Shown here: piece after piece, positions 1 through 8,895 of the stretch
How positions within the stretch are numbered: position 1 is the stretch's first letter
How the letters are laid out: every line of letters begins with the position of its first letter
NCBI RefSeq assembly: GCF_000523235.1
Contig: NZ_CP006850.1
Span: 4,154,001 to 4,218,000 of the forward strand
Direction of reading: 5' to 3'
DNA: 64,000 nucleotides
From: Nocardia nova SH22a
GTDB taxonomy: Bacteria > Actinomycetota > Actinomycetes > Mycobacteriales > Mycobacteriaceae
Translations under genes and position numbers: made by a program
The notes under the pieces: generated by a model
Database searches by the model: none
Told to the model about the DNA's origin: nothing
Seen by the model: the letters and a program-made list of their open reading frames with translations, nothing else

Positions 1-485
1 AGCATCTGGCCGAGCTGGCTGCGGGCCTCGCTCGGCTGCTCCCCCTTGATCGCCAGCGCGATCACCATCGACCCGCAGAACGCCATCGCCGCCAGGTTGT
101 AGGTCATGACGATGCCAGCCGAGAAGCGTCCCTGAACAGTGGTCTGCAACTGTGGCCACCACGCGTTCACGCCGAACGGCACCCTCGGCGCCGTATCTCC
201 GGCGCCGGCGAGCCACGACACGTATGCCATTGCGAGCAGCACCACACCGGCCATCCCGAGCACAGCGAGCTGACGGGCGCGGGCATCAGCACGCAACACG
301 CGCAGTTCTCGCCGTTCATCATCAGCGACCCGCTCGCCGGACACCTTCGGCGTGGCGGGCACGATCAGACCAGGGTCGGGTGGCACCGCCCAGCGCTGCC
401 GCCCGCCGGGTTCGCACCGGCGCTGGGCACGCGCTCGTGTGCCGATCAGCACCGCCACCACCAAGTACATGATACGTTCCACCAC
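1..485 (-). CDS. Membrane protein of unknown function (C-terminus beyond window)
   Basis: The reading frame is open from the left edge back to a TGA just upstream of the start. About 161 residues are visible. There are hydrophobic segments at the N-terminus (MYLVVAVLIG), in the middle (LAVLGMAGVVLLAMAYVSWL) and near the edge (AGIVMTYNLAAMAFCGSMV). These are separated by a charged Arg-rich stretch of about 60 residues, so it is a multi-pass membrane protein. I chose the GTG at 485 because GAGG lies 8 nt upstream; an ATG at 470 is the alternative. I do not recognise the family. The C-terminus lies outside the window. Confidence 0.6.
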   Translation of the reverse strand, partial: MVERIMYLVVAVLIGTRARAQRRCEPGGRQRWAVPPDPGLIVPATPKVSGERVADDERRELRVLRADARARQLAVLGMAGVVLLAMAYVSWLAGAGDTAPRVPFGVNAWWPQLQTTVQGRFSAGIVMTYNLAAMAFCGSMVIALAIKGEQPSEARSQLGQM

Positions 486-699
486 TTCGAGTCCCTCGTC
501 CGCTGCCGGTCGGCGTCACTATGGCGCAGACGACCGACAAGAAGGCTCCCACCGCAGATCGCCCTGTGGTCGCCGGCCAGATCACGGCTGGAGGGGCTGT
601 CGGTGAACCTCTTTCTGTGGCTGCGCAGTTGGCGCGGTGCGAGCGGGTCGGGCGATGGTGTCGTGAGTGGGCACTACCCTCGCGGTTATGGGAGCAGGA

Positions 700-2196
700 G
701 TGTGGGTGGATACTGCGGGAGCCCGCGAGATCGCTGAAGCGGCAATGGGATTCGACTGGACATGGACGCAGGCGAATGTGGAGGAGTTCGTCGCCGCTGT
801 TGGGTGGGGTGAACCGGAGGACTCGACCGAGGAGGCGGTGTGGTTCGAATCGGTGACCGGCATGGTGGTGAACCAGCCGCGGGCGCGTGTGTTCGGTGCG
901 GACGGTCGGGTGGATGCTGTCGTCGTCACGGTGGCCGATACGACGGATGAGGCGGACGAACTGGACCCGACGTTGGCGGTGGCATTTCACCAGGTGACGC
1001 TGGGGTTGTGGACTCGGTGGGATCCGCCGGCCGAGCAGAAGGTCCTGGCTGAGTTCGGCGCCAGTTGGATTTTCTCGAATGTCGTGGTTGGTGTGGGGAT
1101 AGGTGAGCGCTCGGTCGAGCTATGGCTCGTCGCTCCGGCGGAGCGACAGCGGGTGCGTGCTTCGGAGCAGCGGTCGATCAGCAACTTCACCTCCTCGACC
1201 GAATGGCGGGTCGGTGTCACGGCGATATCGATACTGGCGCAAGCAGATCCGGGCGATTGGTCGCGGTCGGCGGTGAACCCCATCGTGGACGCGATCGGAT
1301 GGAAGGCGGACACCGACGCGGAGGCCAAGTACGGCGGGTTGTGGTCGAAGTCCGGTGCCTGGTCGTTGCGGGTGGGCCGATCCGATCCCGGCGATCATCG
1401 CTACGGGTTCGGTGAGTTCTACGGTGCAGAGCTGTCGCTGCGCATTCCGAAAGACACTGCCCAGATCGCGTACCTCACAGCGCTCGACCTGTGCGTGCGC
1501 GAACTTGGCGCGCCTTCGTTCGTCGGTGGTCCACACGCCTTCGCCACATGGCGGCGAGGGCCGATCACGCTGACCTTGTCCCGGCTCGAGCCTCGGTTGG
1601 GCTCGGCCCAGATAGAGTTCGTTCTGCGACCGACCGAGGCCGTCGAGAACGAGGACTACACCCACTCGCAATGGGACGAACTGTGGGAGCCGTCGTGGTG
1701 GTGGCGGGTACGGCCCGACCGCGATGCCGACCGCTCCGACATTGTGGGCATGTACACGCCGGGTGCGCCGCTGGTGCGCGATTGGGAAGCGTTCGACGAG
1801 CGACTCGACAAGGTATTCGGTTCGCTTGGTGCCGACCTGCCGTGCATCTTCCGATTCGCCACGACGGTCGTATGGGCGATCACAACCGATACCCGACCGG
1901 GATTCGTTGCGCAGGGCTGGTTCTCCGGCGCTGAATGCCGGGTGGAGACTCATGACAACGACGAGATCGTGTTCCGTGACTTCCCCCCGGGCCGCGCGAG
2001 CGCGGAGCAGATCGCAACGATCGTAAAGGCTGTGGTGCACGAGGAGGTCGATTCGCCGCAACAGTTGCGATACTACGCATTCACGCCGAGCACGCCGCAA
2101 CAGCTGTGGGATTTCCGGCTGGGATTGGCTCACGATACCCGCGAAGGGACTGAAACCCGCCCCGCGTTCGGTGCAACGCGCATCGCCGAGCCATAG
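700..2196 (+). CDS. DUF6301-like protein, multi-module
   Basis: Soluble protein of about 500 residues. It starts with a Trp-rich module (FDWTWTQANVEEF) resembling the actinobacterial DUF6301 family, whose function is unknown. A second similar module follows (NPIVDAIGWK, then TWRRGPITLTLSR). A C-terminal third contains VRDWEAFDERL and a beta-rich region and is clearly related to the convergent gene at 2081-2980. No signal peptide, membrane segment or catalytic motif is visible. The start is uncertain: GGAGCAGGA directly precedes GTG codons at 700 and 706, while an ATG at 688 has no ribosome-binding site. The family name rests on recall of sequence character and needs a profile search. Confidence 0.6.
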   Translation: MWVDTAGAREIAEAAMGFDWTWTQANVEEFVAAVGWGEPEDSTEEAVWFESVTGMVVNQPRARVFGADGRVDAVVVTVADTTDEADELDPTLAVAFHQVTLGLWTRWDPPAEQKVLAEFGASWIFSNVVVGVGIGERSVELWLVAPAERQRVRASEQRSISNFTSSTEWRVGVTAISILAQADPGDWSRSAVNPIVDAIGWKADTDAEAKYGGLWSKSGAWSLRVGRSDPGDHRYGFGEFYGAELSLRIPKDTAQIAYLTALDLCVRELGAPSFVGGPHAFATWRRGPITLTLSRLEPRLGSAQIEFVLRPTEAVENEDYTHSQWDELWEPSWWWRVRPDRDADRSDIVGMYTPGAPLVRDWEAFDERLDKVFGSLGADLPCIFRFATTVVWAITTDTRPGFVAQGWFSGAECRVETHDNDEIVFRDFPPGRASAEQIATIVKAVVHEEVDSPQQLRYYAFTPSTPQQLWDFRLGLAHDTREGTETRPAFGATRIAEP

Positions 2197-2980
2197 TCGG
2201 CCGAACGCGCGACAATGCCGCTGACCGCGCGATTGGAGCGGATCGATGAGGATTGGCCGACACCCTGTGACTGCGCCAGCGGGGGCGCGCCGGGCACTGG
2301 ACGGCCTCGACCTCGCCGGGATAGCCCAATTCGAAACCTGGGGTTAGGAACACCCTGTAACCATGCCGGGTCAGGTCGGGTTGCGACGCGACCGCACTGA
2401 TCCTGCCGGGCGCGACGGTGACCTCAATACTGCGCGCGTCACCACGGACCGGGGTCAAGAAGAAAGACACATCGATCTCAAGGATCGCGAGATCGGACAC
2501 CAGCGCCCGCAGTGTGCCGACTATCCACTGCTGGAAGGTTTCCCAGTCCGGCGCCAGCTTCCCTCCGGGCGAGTTTCTCTCCCACATGCCGCCGTTACCG
2601 AACTCGGCAACCCACACCCCCACCTCGCCGACGGCATAATCACGATCACCCCATTCACAGGCGTGATACTCCGCGGTCTCGGTTGCATCCTTGGGCAGCA
2701 ACGACATCCCAACGCCCCCACGGCGATACTCGAGCTGCAACAACGCATCCGACACACACCAGCGATACCAAGGACCGGAACCTCCGAACAGATGCTGGAC
2801 CCCCAACACATCCCATGCGATTCCCTGCGCGGTCCGGAACAACTCGACCTGCTCGCCACCGTCCAACCCGTCGCCCAGGTCGACCGCGCGACTCGACACT
2901 TCAGGCCCGGACCGACGCGCCAGTTCACTGAATTCCACTACAAGACTTCGGATTTCGTCAACACCGAGACTCACGACCAC
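2081..2980 (-). CDS. DUF6301-related protein with abnormal C-terminus
   Basis: The first 220 or so residues look like a real protein and parallel the C-terminal third of the convergent neighbour (APDWETFQQW here, VRDWEAFDERL there; then TVAPGRISAVASQPDLTR against the matching strands). After GFELGYPGEVEAV the sequence turns into an Arg/Pro/Ser-rich tail of about 70 residues without family character. This tail runs 116 bp into the 3' end of the convergent gene. The likely explanation is a frameshift or small deletion that removed the native C-terminus. Function unknown; it may be non-functional. Confidence 0.5.
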   Translation of the reverse strand: MVVSLGVDEIRSLVVEFSELARRSGPEVSSRAVDLGDGLDGGEQVELFRTAQGIAWDVLGVQHLFGGSGPWYRWCVSDALLQLEYRRGGVGMSLLPKDATETAEYHACEWGDRDYAVGEVGVWVAEFGNGGMWERNSPGGKLAPDWETFQQWIVGTLRALVSDLAILEIDVSFFLTPVRGDARSIEVTVAPGRISAVASQPDLTRHGYRVFLTPGFELGYPGEVEAVQCPARPRWRSHRVSANPHRSAPIARSAALSRVRPTMARRCALHRTRGGFQSLRGYREPIPAGNPTAVAACSA

Positions 2981-3337
2981 ACTCTATCCACGTGGACTCG
3001 ACACCTCACTGACACGACATACACTGGCTCGAATTCCGGGCGGCCCCACCACCCTCCACACGACGAGCCAGCGCAACGTGCAACACCATCCGCGAACCCG
3101 CCGGAGCCACATCCAACGATCCTGTCTGGCGGACCTACGTCTCGTGCACCCCGCAAGCGAACTCGGTTGCGCCTGGCAGTACGCCGCGGTGTGTTGATCA
3201 CCTCGAAGCAGCGAGACGACGGACGATCGCTCACGCGTACCGCCGTACTCAGGGCTCCTCAACCCGCTGCGCGGTCAGCGAAAGACCGCTGCTGACGTCA
3301 CCGTCAGCCCGGTGGCCGGGCTGCTGGATGGATTGTG
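2981..3337. other. Intergenic stretch without a recognisable gene
   Basis: Open frames on both strands here are short and Arg/Pro/His-rich, as expected of out-of-frame high-GC DNA. I see no ribosome-binding site, repeat or terminator that I can support. Confidence 0.5.
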
Positions 3338-3880
3338 CTACCGCCGTGTGATCGCGAAAATGATGTCGGACGAACTCACCAACTGCTGGGCTCCGATCAG
3401 GCGAGCGAGCAGCAGCAGGGCCGACTCGTGGACGTCGCGTGGATTGTGGCGCGAGGTGTTGGATGCGACCGCGTCTGTCACCACCCAGGGAGTGAACCCG
3501 ACCTCGAACACATCCAAAGCCGTCTTGAACACACACCCGTCGGTCGCGATTCCACACAGGACCAGATCGGTGACACCGGCGTCGCGCCAACACTCGACCG
3601 CCTCCGCTGTCAGTGCGGTGTAGCCGGTCTTGTCCATCACCACAGTCCTCGGGTGATCGCAGAACCGGCCCAGCTCGCTGACGATGTCGATATCGGGGGA
3701 GCTCCGCAGTCCGTGCCAGTCCAGCAACCGCTCATACGGGCTCCCGGGAAAATTCAGGTACCGGCTCAGCACCACCGGTCGACCGACCGCAGTCTGCTGG
3801 CGCAGTTCGACCTGATGGTTGCCGGGCGCGCCGGGCTGTGCGATCGCGGCTGCGGGCGAGCACACGCTGAAGCGGCCCAT
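3338..3880 (-). pseudogene. Isochorismatase-family cysteine hydrolase, N-terminally truncated
   Basis: The C-terminal two thirds are typical of the isochorismatase-like cysteine hydrolase family: VVMDKTGYTALT, then LCGIATDGCVFKTALD with the nucleophilic Cys in the usual G-x-x-T-x-x-C-V context, then WVVTDAVAS. Family members open with a strand carrying the catalytic Asp (V-I-D-x-Q). Nothing like this exists upstream in any frame. The in-frame upstream sequence is Arg-rich and unlike the family. Starting at the ATG at 3880 gives 180 residues lacking the Asp and part of the fold, so I call it a truncated, probably inactive remnant. Confidence 0.65.
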
Positions 3881-4447
3881 CGACGAGTCGTTGCCCGCCA
3901 TGTGAGCGGCAACGCGCACATGACGGCACTCGCGACGGTAACCACCATAGAAGCTAAGAGGAAACCGGCCGGCACGGCCGCATACAACAGCGGTGGATTC
4001 CAATCGTCCAATTCTCCTCACCAGCAAGTCAGCTGTCGCCTTGCCGTGCACCACAGCGAGACTGACACCGAGCGAGCTCTCACGCCGCGGCTGACCTTCG
4101 GCCCGGCGGAGCCAAGATCGCGCGACGCTTGTCGGCATCGATCACCCGCGGGCGTACACCCTCGCGGGCGTCGAGACCACCGCCGTCATGCGAGCGAGCC
4201 GCGGCACCTCTGCGACGCCACTCCAAGGCTGGATGGCACCTCGTGGGCGTTACATAACCAACACTCGGACATCGCCTTTCGATATCCCGCAAGACTTGTT
4301 TCCAGAGTCCTGAACGACCGGAGTTCGACGTACAGCGCTCGACTACGGCGCGTTCGGCGCGACGCGCCGAAAGCTCGTAACGCCCGGGGTTGCCGGTGTG
4401 ATCTCACTGCACAACGTTGCCTCCTCCACCGAAAAGGAACCACGGTC
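3881..4447. other. Decayed region between isochorismatase remnant and membrane protein gene
   Basis: There is no complete gene. On the minus strand a GAGGAGAA sequence directly precedes a TTG at 4011. That start opens a short frame with a convincing hydrophobic segment (LLYAAVPAGFLLASMVVTV). After about 40 residues it becomes Arg/Ser-rich and runs into the isochorismatase remnant. It could be the 5' end of a lost membrane protein gene fused to the remnant by a deletion. Confidence 0.35.
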
Positions 4448-5104
4448 ATGGACAGTGCTCCTCCAGATGCCCAACGCATTGCCAACGCGGTAATGCGAGA
4501 GGAGGCGCGGATCGTCAACTGTCACAACGCTTCATTCGCAGGATGCGTGATCGACGGCCCCCTGTTCCGGGTGAGTCGGCGCTCATATCCGATCACTCAG
4601 GTCACCGCGGAGATGGAGATCGGCGCACCATCGTCGAAAGGACGCGCCACTGTCACTCGGATCGTCGCCGGCGGGGCGATCGCAGGCCTTCCCGGAATGG
4701 TCCTGGGCGGAGCGGCAAAGAAGCGCACCGACACCACACGGATCTACCTCACCGTCAGAACGCCGGACGGGCGCGTCGAGGTGAAAGATGCACCGGCGAA
4801 ACAGGAACGAGCCGCGCGTCAGTTCATGGCGAAGCTGGAGATGGCGGCGCAACGGCAGTGGCCTCTGACCTCAAGCATCGGAACCGTTCTGCCGCTAAAT
4901 GATTCGTCGGTCCGCCGCGATCCACAGTCCAACTTCCAAGTCGCGGCAGTCGTTGCCGGGGTGATCTTGCTCGGCGCGGGGCTTTTGGCCCACTGGATGC
5001 TGATCCTGTTCGCTGTGTACGTTGTCGCGGCCGCAGGCCTGTTCGTCTGGCTCAGCAAGCGGCATACCGAAGCACTCGAACATTACCGCCGCGGTGCACA
5101 GTGA
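4448..5104 (+). CDS. Small membrane protein of unknown function
   Basis: 218 residues from an ATG preceded by AAAAGGAA with 8-nt spacing. The first 70 residues are soluble. A Gly-rich hydrophobic stretch follows at about 72-90 (VAGGAIAGLPGMVLGG). Two clear membrane helices lie at about 163-181 and 182-203, and the tail is basic. A much longer frame continues upstream of this ATG, but its sequence there is Arg/His-rich and runs antisense to the isochorismatase remnant, so I reject that extension. No family recognised. Confidence 0.7.
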   Translation: MDSAPPDAQRIANAVMREEARIVNCHNASFAGCVIDGPLFRVSRRSYPITQVTAEMEIGAPSSKGRATVTRIVAGGAIAGLPGMVLGGAAKKRTDTTRIYLTVRTPDGRVEVKDAPAKQERAARQFMAKLEMAAQRQWPLTSSIGTVLPLNDSSVRRDPQSNFQVAAVVAGVILLGAGLLAHWMLILFAVYVVAAAGLFVWLSKRHTEALEHYRRGAQ

Positions 5105-5208
5105 AACGGCAACCGTTACTGCCCCGGTCCGGCACAGGCGGTGCATCAGGCCGACACAGCCGCTGGCTTACGAACCCGCCGAAAGGCCGCCCTGCATAGG
5201 AGTTCTCC

Positions 5209-5859
5209 GTGTCCGATAGCACCGACAAGAGCAAGTCGCGACTCAAAACCGTTCTCGAAGCAGCCACTGTGCTGACCGGAATCACGACGTTGGTGATCAA
5301 CTCGATCCTGACGGTCAAGGCCATCCACATCAGTGAGGACAACCGGTCGCTGTCGGAGACGCAGTACAACAATCAGCAAATCCTGCAGTACTCAGTGAAC
5401 GTGATCTCCTGGGACAACGTCCAATCCGCCCCACCGGGACGATCGGCCATCGCGCCGATCAAGGTAGCGTTGCAGAACACCGGCGCCCGTCCCTTGCAGG
5501 GCTGTCGAACGCTGCACGAGTTCGTGAAGCAGGACCTCAGTCCTGACATCTACTGGCCGTCCAATGCCGATCCCGAGGCGTTGGTGTGGACACTCAAGGG
5601 CGGTGACAATCACGAGTCAGCGATCCAAGCCCCACTCCCCGATGCCCAGACACGCACCCGAGTGTTGATGGAAGTGTGGTACGAGTGCGACAACCCCCGC
5701 CTCATCACTGTGTCGAACTTCTTCGACATCGACATCCTGACAGGAACCGTCCAATACGCACAAAGCCAGACCAGGCCGACGCCGATCGATGCCTGGCAGC
5801 GCTACCAGCAGTTCGAACGCGACAACGGTCGAACACCCGCGCCGCGGCCGACACCATAA
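5209..5859 (+). CDS. Membrane-anchored protein of unknown function
   Basis: 216 residues from a GTG with AGGAG 6 nt upstream. There is a basic N-terminus (KSKSRLK), one membrane segment at about 19-38 (ATVLTGITTLVINSILTV), then a soluble domain of about 170 residues. That domain has two well separated Cys (GCRTLHEF and WYECDNPR) that may pair outside the membrane. It lies about 100 bp downstream of the other small membrane protein on the same strand, so the two may be co-transcribed. No family recognised. Confidence 0.65.
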   Translation: MSDSTDKSKSRLKTVLEAATVLTGITTLVINSILTVKAIHISEDNRSLSETQYNNQQILQYSVNVISWDNVQSAPPGRSAIAPIKVALQNTGARPLQGCRTLHEFVKQDLSPDIYWPSNADPEALVWTLKGGDNHESAIQAPLPDAQTRTRVLMEVWYECDNPRLITVSNFFDIDILTGTVQYAQSQTRPTPIDAWQRYQQFERDNGRTPAPRPTP

Positions 5860-6474
5860 CCCGCACTTGACCTTCGCCGCTCGGAGATACTGAACCGCCA
5901 TTTCAGAGCACGTGCGCGGCACTGCCACCGACATGTTATCGGCACGACGATGCATCCGACCGCGCGATCGCCGACACGGTGCTCACCAGGCGTCGCTCAT
6001 GTATGCGCTGGGCGACAGCGCCTCTGCCGGGCACCACTGCCCGAGATCGAGTTGCCCGTGCCCGTTGTTGGTGACCAGGCTGAACTCCGCCAATCCCAGC
6101 CACATGCCACTGCTGGCGCGAGCCTATGCGTGCAGCCGGCCGGGAACGCTGGAGCGATGTTGAGTCCAGCGGCCCGGACTCTCATCGGCAGCTTGCTCTG
6201 GCCGAACGCGCACGGACCAGGCGCAGGTAGAGCGATCGTCAGGCTCACGGTGATCGGCTGTAGCGGATCCATCACTCGCCGTAGCGGCGCCGCGAGTCGG
6301 CGAGTTCATCCTGCCATTTGTCGAACACAGTTTCGAATACTAGTCGATCTAGCGAGTCGAACTTCTTCGCAGGGTTGCTCGGTTTACCTCCGCGTACATC
6401 GAGCCCCGACCGACGCGCGGGCCAGATCTACGAGAACGCCGAGGCGAACCTCTCGGTGGCGACGCGGCCGACGG
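5860..6474. other. Gene-poor stretch with one short coding remnant
   Basis: On the minus strand, 5983-6105 encodes 40 residues that look like a genuine protein C-terminus (MWLGLAEFSLVTNNGHG, then LDLGQWCPAEAL). An in-frame TAG lies just upstream of its ATG, and the preceding sequence in other frames is Ala/Pro-rich. This fits the tail of a frameshifted or deleted gene; the family is not recognised. Nothing else in the stretch can be supported. Confidence 0.4.
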
Positions 6475-7677
6475 TCATCCACGATGTGGCTGGTACATCA
6501 GGCGCACCACGCGATTCCCGCGCACGATGGCTATAGACGACAGCAGCGTGGCCTTGGCCTCCTGCAAGGTCCAGGTGGGCACGTTGCCACTGCGTATCCA
6601 ATCGTCGAGCACCGCCGGGAGTGTGAAGCTCAATCGGAATCCGAGGTCATCGACCGGCACTATATTCCAGTCGCGACTGATCGGCCGGTTGGTGCCGCGG
6701 TCACGCGCATACTCGAGATGGACCCGGATGTCCGTATCCTCGGAGTTGTCGATGTAGGCGGCGAACGCGGCAGGATTGTCGACCAGCATGACCAGTACGA
6801 ATGGTGCGGGTGGGAAACCCAAGATCAAGTTGTCCAGCACGACTTCACCGAGTTCGGAAACGATGCCGGCGAGCGGCCCGTCCGGTAGTTCGCGGACGGG
6901 CGCGGATTCCTCTGCCTCGTCGTACATTCCGCTGTCGATCATGCTCTCGGCAACAGATACCACAATGTCGGGTTCCGGATACCGGACCGCCGCGACGGTC
7001 GGCACTGCTCGCTCGTTCCGGCGAGCATGCATCCGGTCGAGATATGTCGCGAGGTCAGGAAAATCCGCATCCTCGATATTGCTCGGCCAGGTACCAAGGA
7101 TATGACGGAGCGCGCTACGAACCTGCTTCAACGGCAGCGATACGCCCCCGGCCTCATCGGCAAGTTCGGCAATCCGCCTGGCAATCTCGTCGGCGACGGC
7201 CAACAACATACCGAAGTCCGGGTTCGAGAGATCGATCAGCGAGATCTGCTGCGCGAGAGCGTATTCCTGAGCTGGTTTGGTGAAACCGCTGGCGGAGAAC
7301 AGCGCGTACTGGTACTGGTAACGCCGCATCGGGATCCGACGCACTCCCGGAGTCCGAGCACCGTAGTGCTCGTTGACGTCCCGAATCGTCCCATAAGCGT
7401 TCCGGACGGTCCCGACCCCCGTACGCCCCTTCCGATACTTGGCCTCGACGAACAGTCGCAACGGAAGTGAGAACGGCAGCGGCAGATCCAACTCCCCCAG
7501 CACATCCACCTGATGAGTCGTGCCCCGCCCACGTACCAAAAGCCCTCTGCCACTGTCTTTCAGGGCCTCCGGATCCTGCGTCTCGGCCACAAGCAGCCGA
7601 TACCCGTTGTCTTGCAGTAGCCGGGCTAGCAGCTCTTCGAGAACATAACCCCGCGCCGCCGCCACACTGATCGCCAA
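6475..7677 (-). CDS. Mrr-like restriction endonuclease
   Basis: Probable nuclease of the PD-(D/E)xK superfamily, related to the Mrr/restriction endonuclease catalytic domain. Residues 8-30 (ARGYVLEELLARLLQDNGY) match the family's first helix with its conserved Glu. D58 (HQVDVLGEL) and E78-x-K80 (LFVEAKYRKG) give the D...ExK catalytic set. The remaining 300 residues have no domain I recognise and may read the target. I chose the TTG at 7677 because GGAGGGGGAA lies 7 nt upstream; 37 further codons are open upstream but lack family character. It sits beside the wreck of a Wadjet locus, so a defence role is likely. It looks intact (400 residues). Confidence 0.7.
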   Translation of the reverse strand: MAISVAAARGYVLEELLARLLQDNGYRLLVAETQDPEALKDSGRGLLVRGRGTTHQVDVLGELDLPLPFSLPLRLFVEAKYRKGRTGVGTVRNAYGTIRDVNEHYGARTPGVRRIPMRRYQYQYALFSASGFTKPAQEYALAQQISLIDLSNPDFGMLLAVADEIARRIAELADEAGGVSLPLKQVRSALRHILGTWPSNIEDADFPDLATYLDRMHARRNERAVPTVAAVRYPEPDIVVSVAESMIDSGMYDEAEESAPVRELPDGPLAGIVSELGEVVLDNLILGFPPAPFVLVMLVDNPAAFAAYIDNSEDTDIRVHLEYARDRGTNRPISRDWNIVPVDDLGFRLSFTLPAVLDDWIRSGNVPTWTLQEAKATLLSSIAIVRGNRVVRLMYQPHRG

Positions 7678-7849
7678 GATTCCCCCTCCGTTTATTTTCG
7701 GCCACAAATCTCGATAAGCGACTTTTTCGCTTGACGAGAAATATTGATCCCGCCTGAGCGTACGGGGCACCCGCCACTGCCGTGCCACCGATGAGTACGT
7801 CCCGAGAGTCCGGGCCGCACTCAGGCCCGGCGTATTTCGCGTACGACAC

Positions 7850-8895
7850 CTACCTTCGAGCGCCGCTGCCTATCAGCTGGTCGAGTAGTGCTTCGTCGTG
7901 CACCACGACTCGTTGCCGCAGGTACAGTTCGCGTAGACGCTCCAGCTCGGAATCCGGATCATCTCGTGGTTCCGCGGCAATCTCGAATCCCATATACCGG
8001 CTGTAGGTGGGAGCGTTGTAGCGCCACAGCGTGGCTGCTGGGGCGGCGGATCGCAGGTTTTCCACGATGGTCAAGCCGGCTTCGTCGATATCCGCGCGAA
8101 CCGCGATTGAGCAACCGGCAGCGGCGAGGCCGGAGACCAGGTCGATCGCGGCGAGGGATGCCTGGCCGTCGGTGCAGACCATCGGTGGACAGCACGGGCC
8201 GTACCGGTCGGCAGCGGCTTCCACCACGGTCGCGTTCTCGCAGACGAAAACGCGCGCTCCGGGGGCGGTCGACCAGGGTTCGTTGAGGGATCGGACGTGA
8301 GCCACAAAGGTTCTCCGGTGGGGCCACTTCATCGGGCCTCCGTAATGTCGCCGCGCAGTGGAAGATTGAGGGTCAAGACGCGGGAAGACACTCCGTCGCG
8401 TCGGACGCCGGCCGCGGCCCAGGCTGCCCGCCAGTCTCTGCCCGGCCGGGACGCACGTGGCAGATCGTGTACGTGGGCGATCAGGCGACCGACCGCACGG
8501 CCGAGATCTTCCCGATAGTCCAGTGCGTGAGCGTTGTCGAACACTGTCGCCGCCAACTGCGCCAACCGCGTGTCCGTGCCCGGTTCGGGTAATGCGTGCC
8601 ACGTCCTGAGTACCCGTTCGGCGAACTTCGACAGTTCACCGGTTGCGCCCCGCGGCAGGCGTGTTTCGGCCAGTCATGCGGTTACCCGGTCCGCGTCGAT
8701 ACCGGCACGGACCAGTTTGCCTGCGACGGCGGCAATCTCGGCCTGGGTGGCGTCACGCCGGATAGCACGTTACCGACGTTCGTCGGTGAGTGTCCGGCCG
8801 TCGAGCGTCTCGATGAACCGGCGCACGGTGAACCCGTGGTCGGCCAGGGCTGCGGCGAGGTCTTGCAGCCGGACCGCCCGGCCGGACACATCCCA
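7850..8895 (-). pseudogene. jetD: JetD remnant (type II Wadjet, DUF3323/DUF2399, TIGR02679)
   Basis: JetD is the topoisomerase-VI-like nuclease of Wadjet plasmid defence. The remains read in 5'-3' order as pieces: GRAVRLQDLAAALADHG (N-terminal DUF3323 region), a TAA and a frame change, TQAEIAAVAGKLVRAG, an in-frame TGA, then HALDYRED and RDWRAAWAAAGV. Another frame change occurs near 8330. The C-terminal DUF2399 half follows, with ARVFVCENATVVEAAAD, VCTDGQASLAAIDL and AVRADIDEAG. Two stops and at least two shifts make it non-functional. Its 5' end joins jetC sequence without an intergenic gap. Confidence 0.7.

Noticed and set aside
3335..4447. N-terminal extension of the membrane protein at 4448-5104
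   Set aside because: It is antisense to the isochorismatase remnant, compositionally unlike protein, and a good ribosome-binding site precedes the ATG at 4448.
7678..7788. Longer start for the Mrr-like gene
   Set aside because: The 37 extra codons lack family character, while GGAGGGGGAA sits 7 nt before the TTG at 7677.
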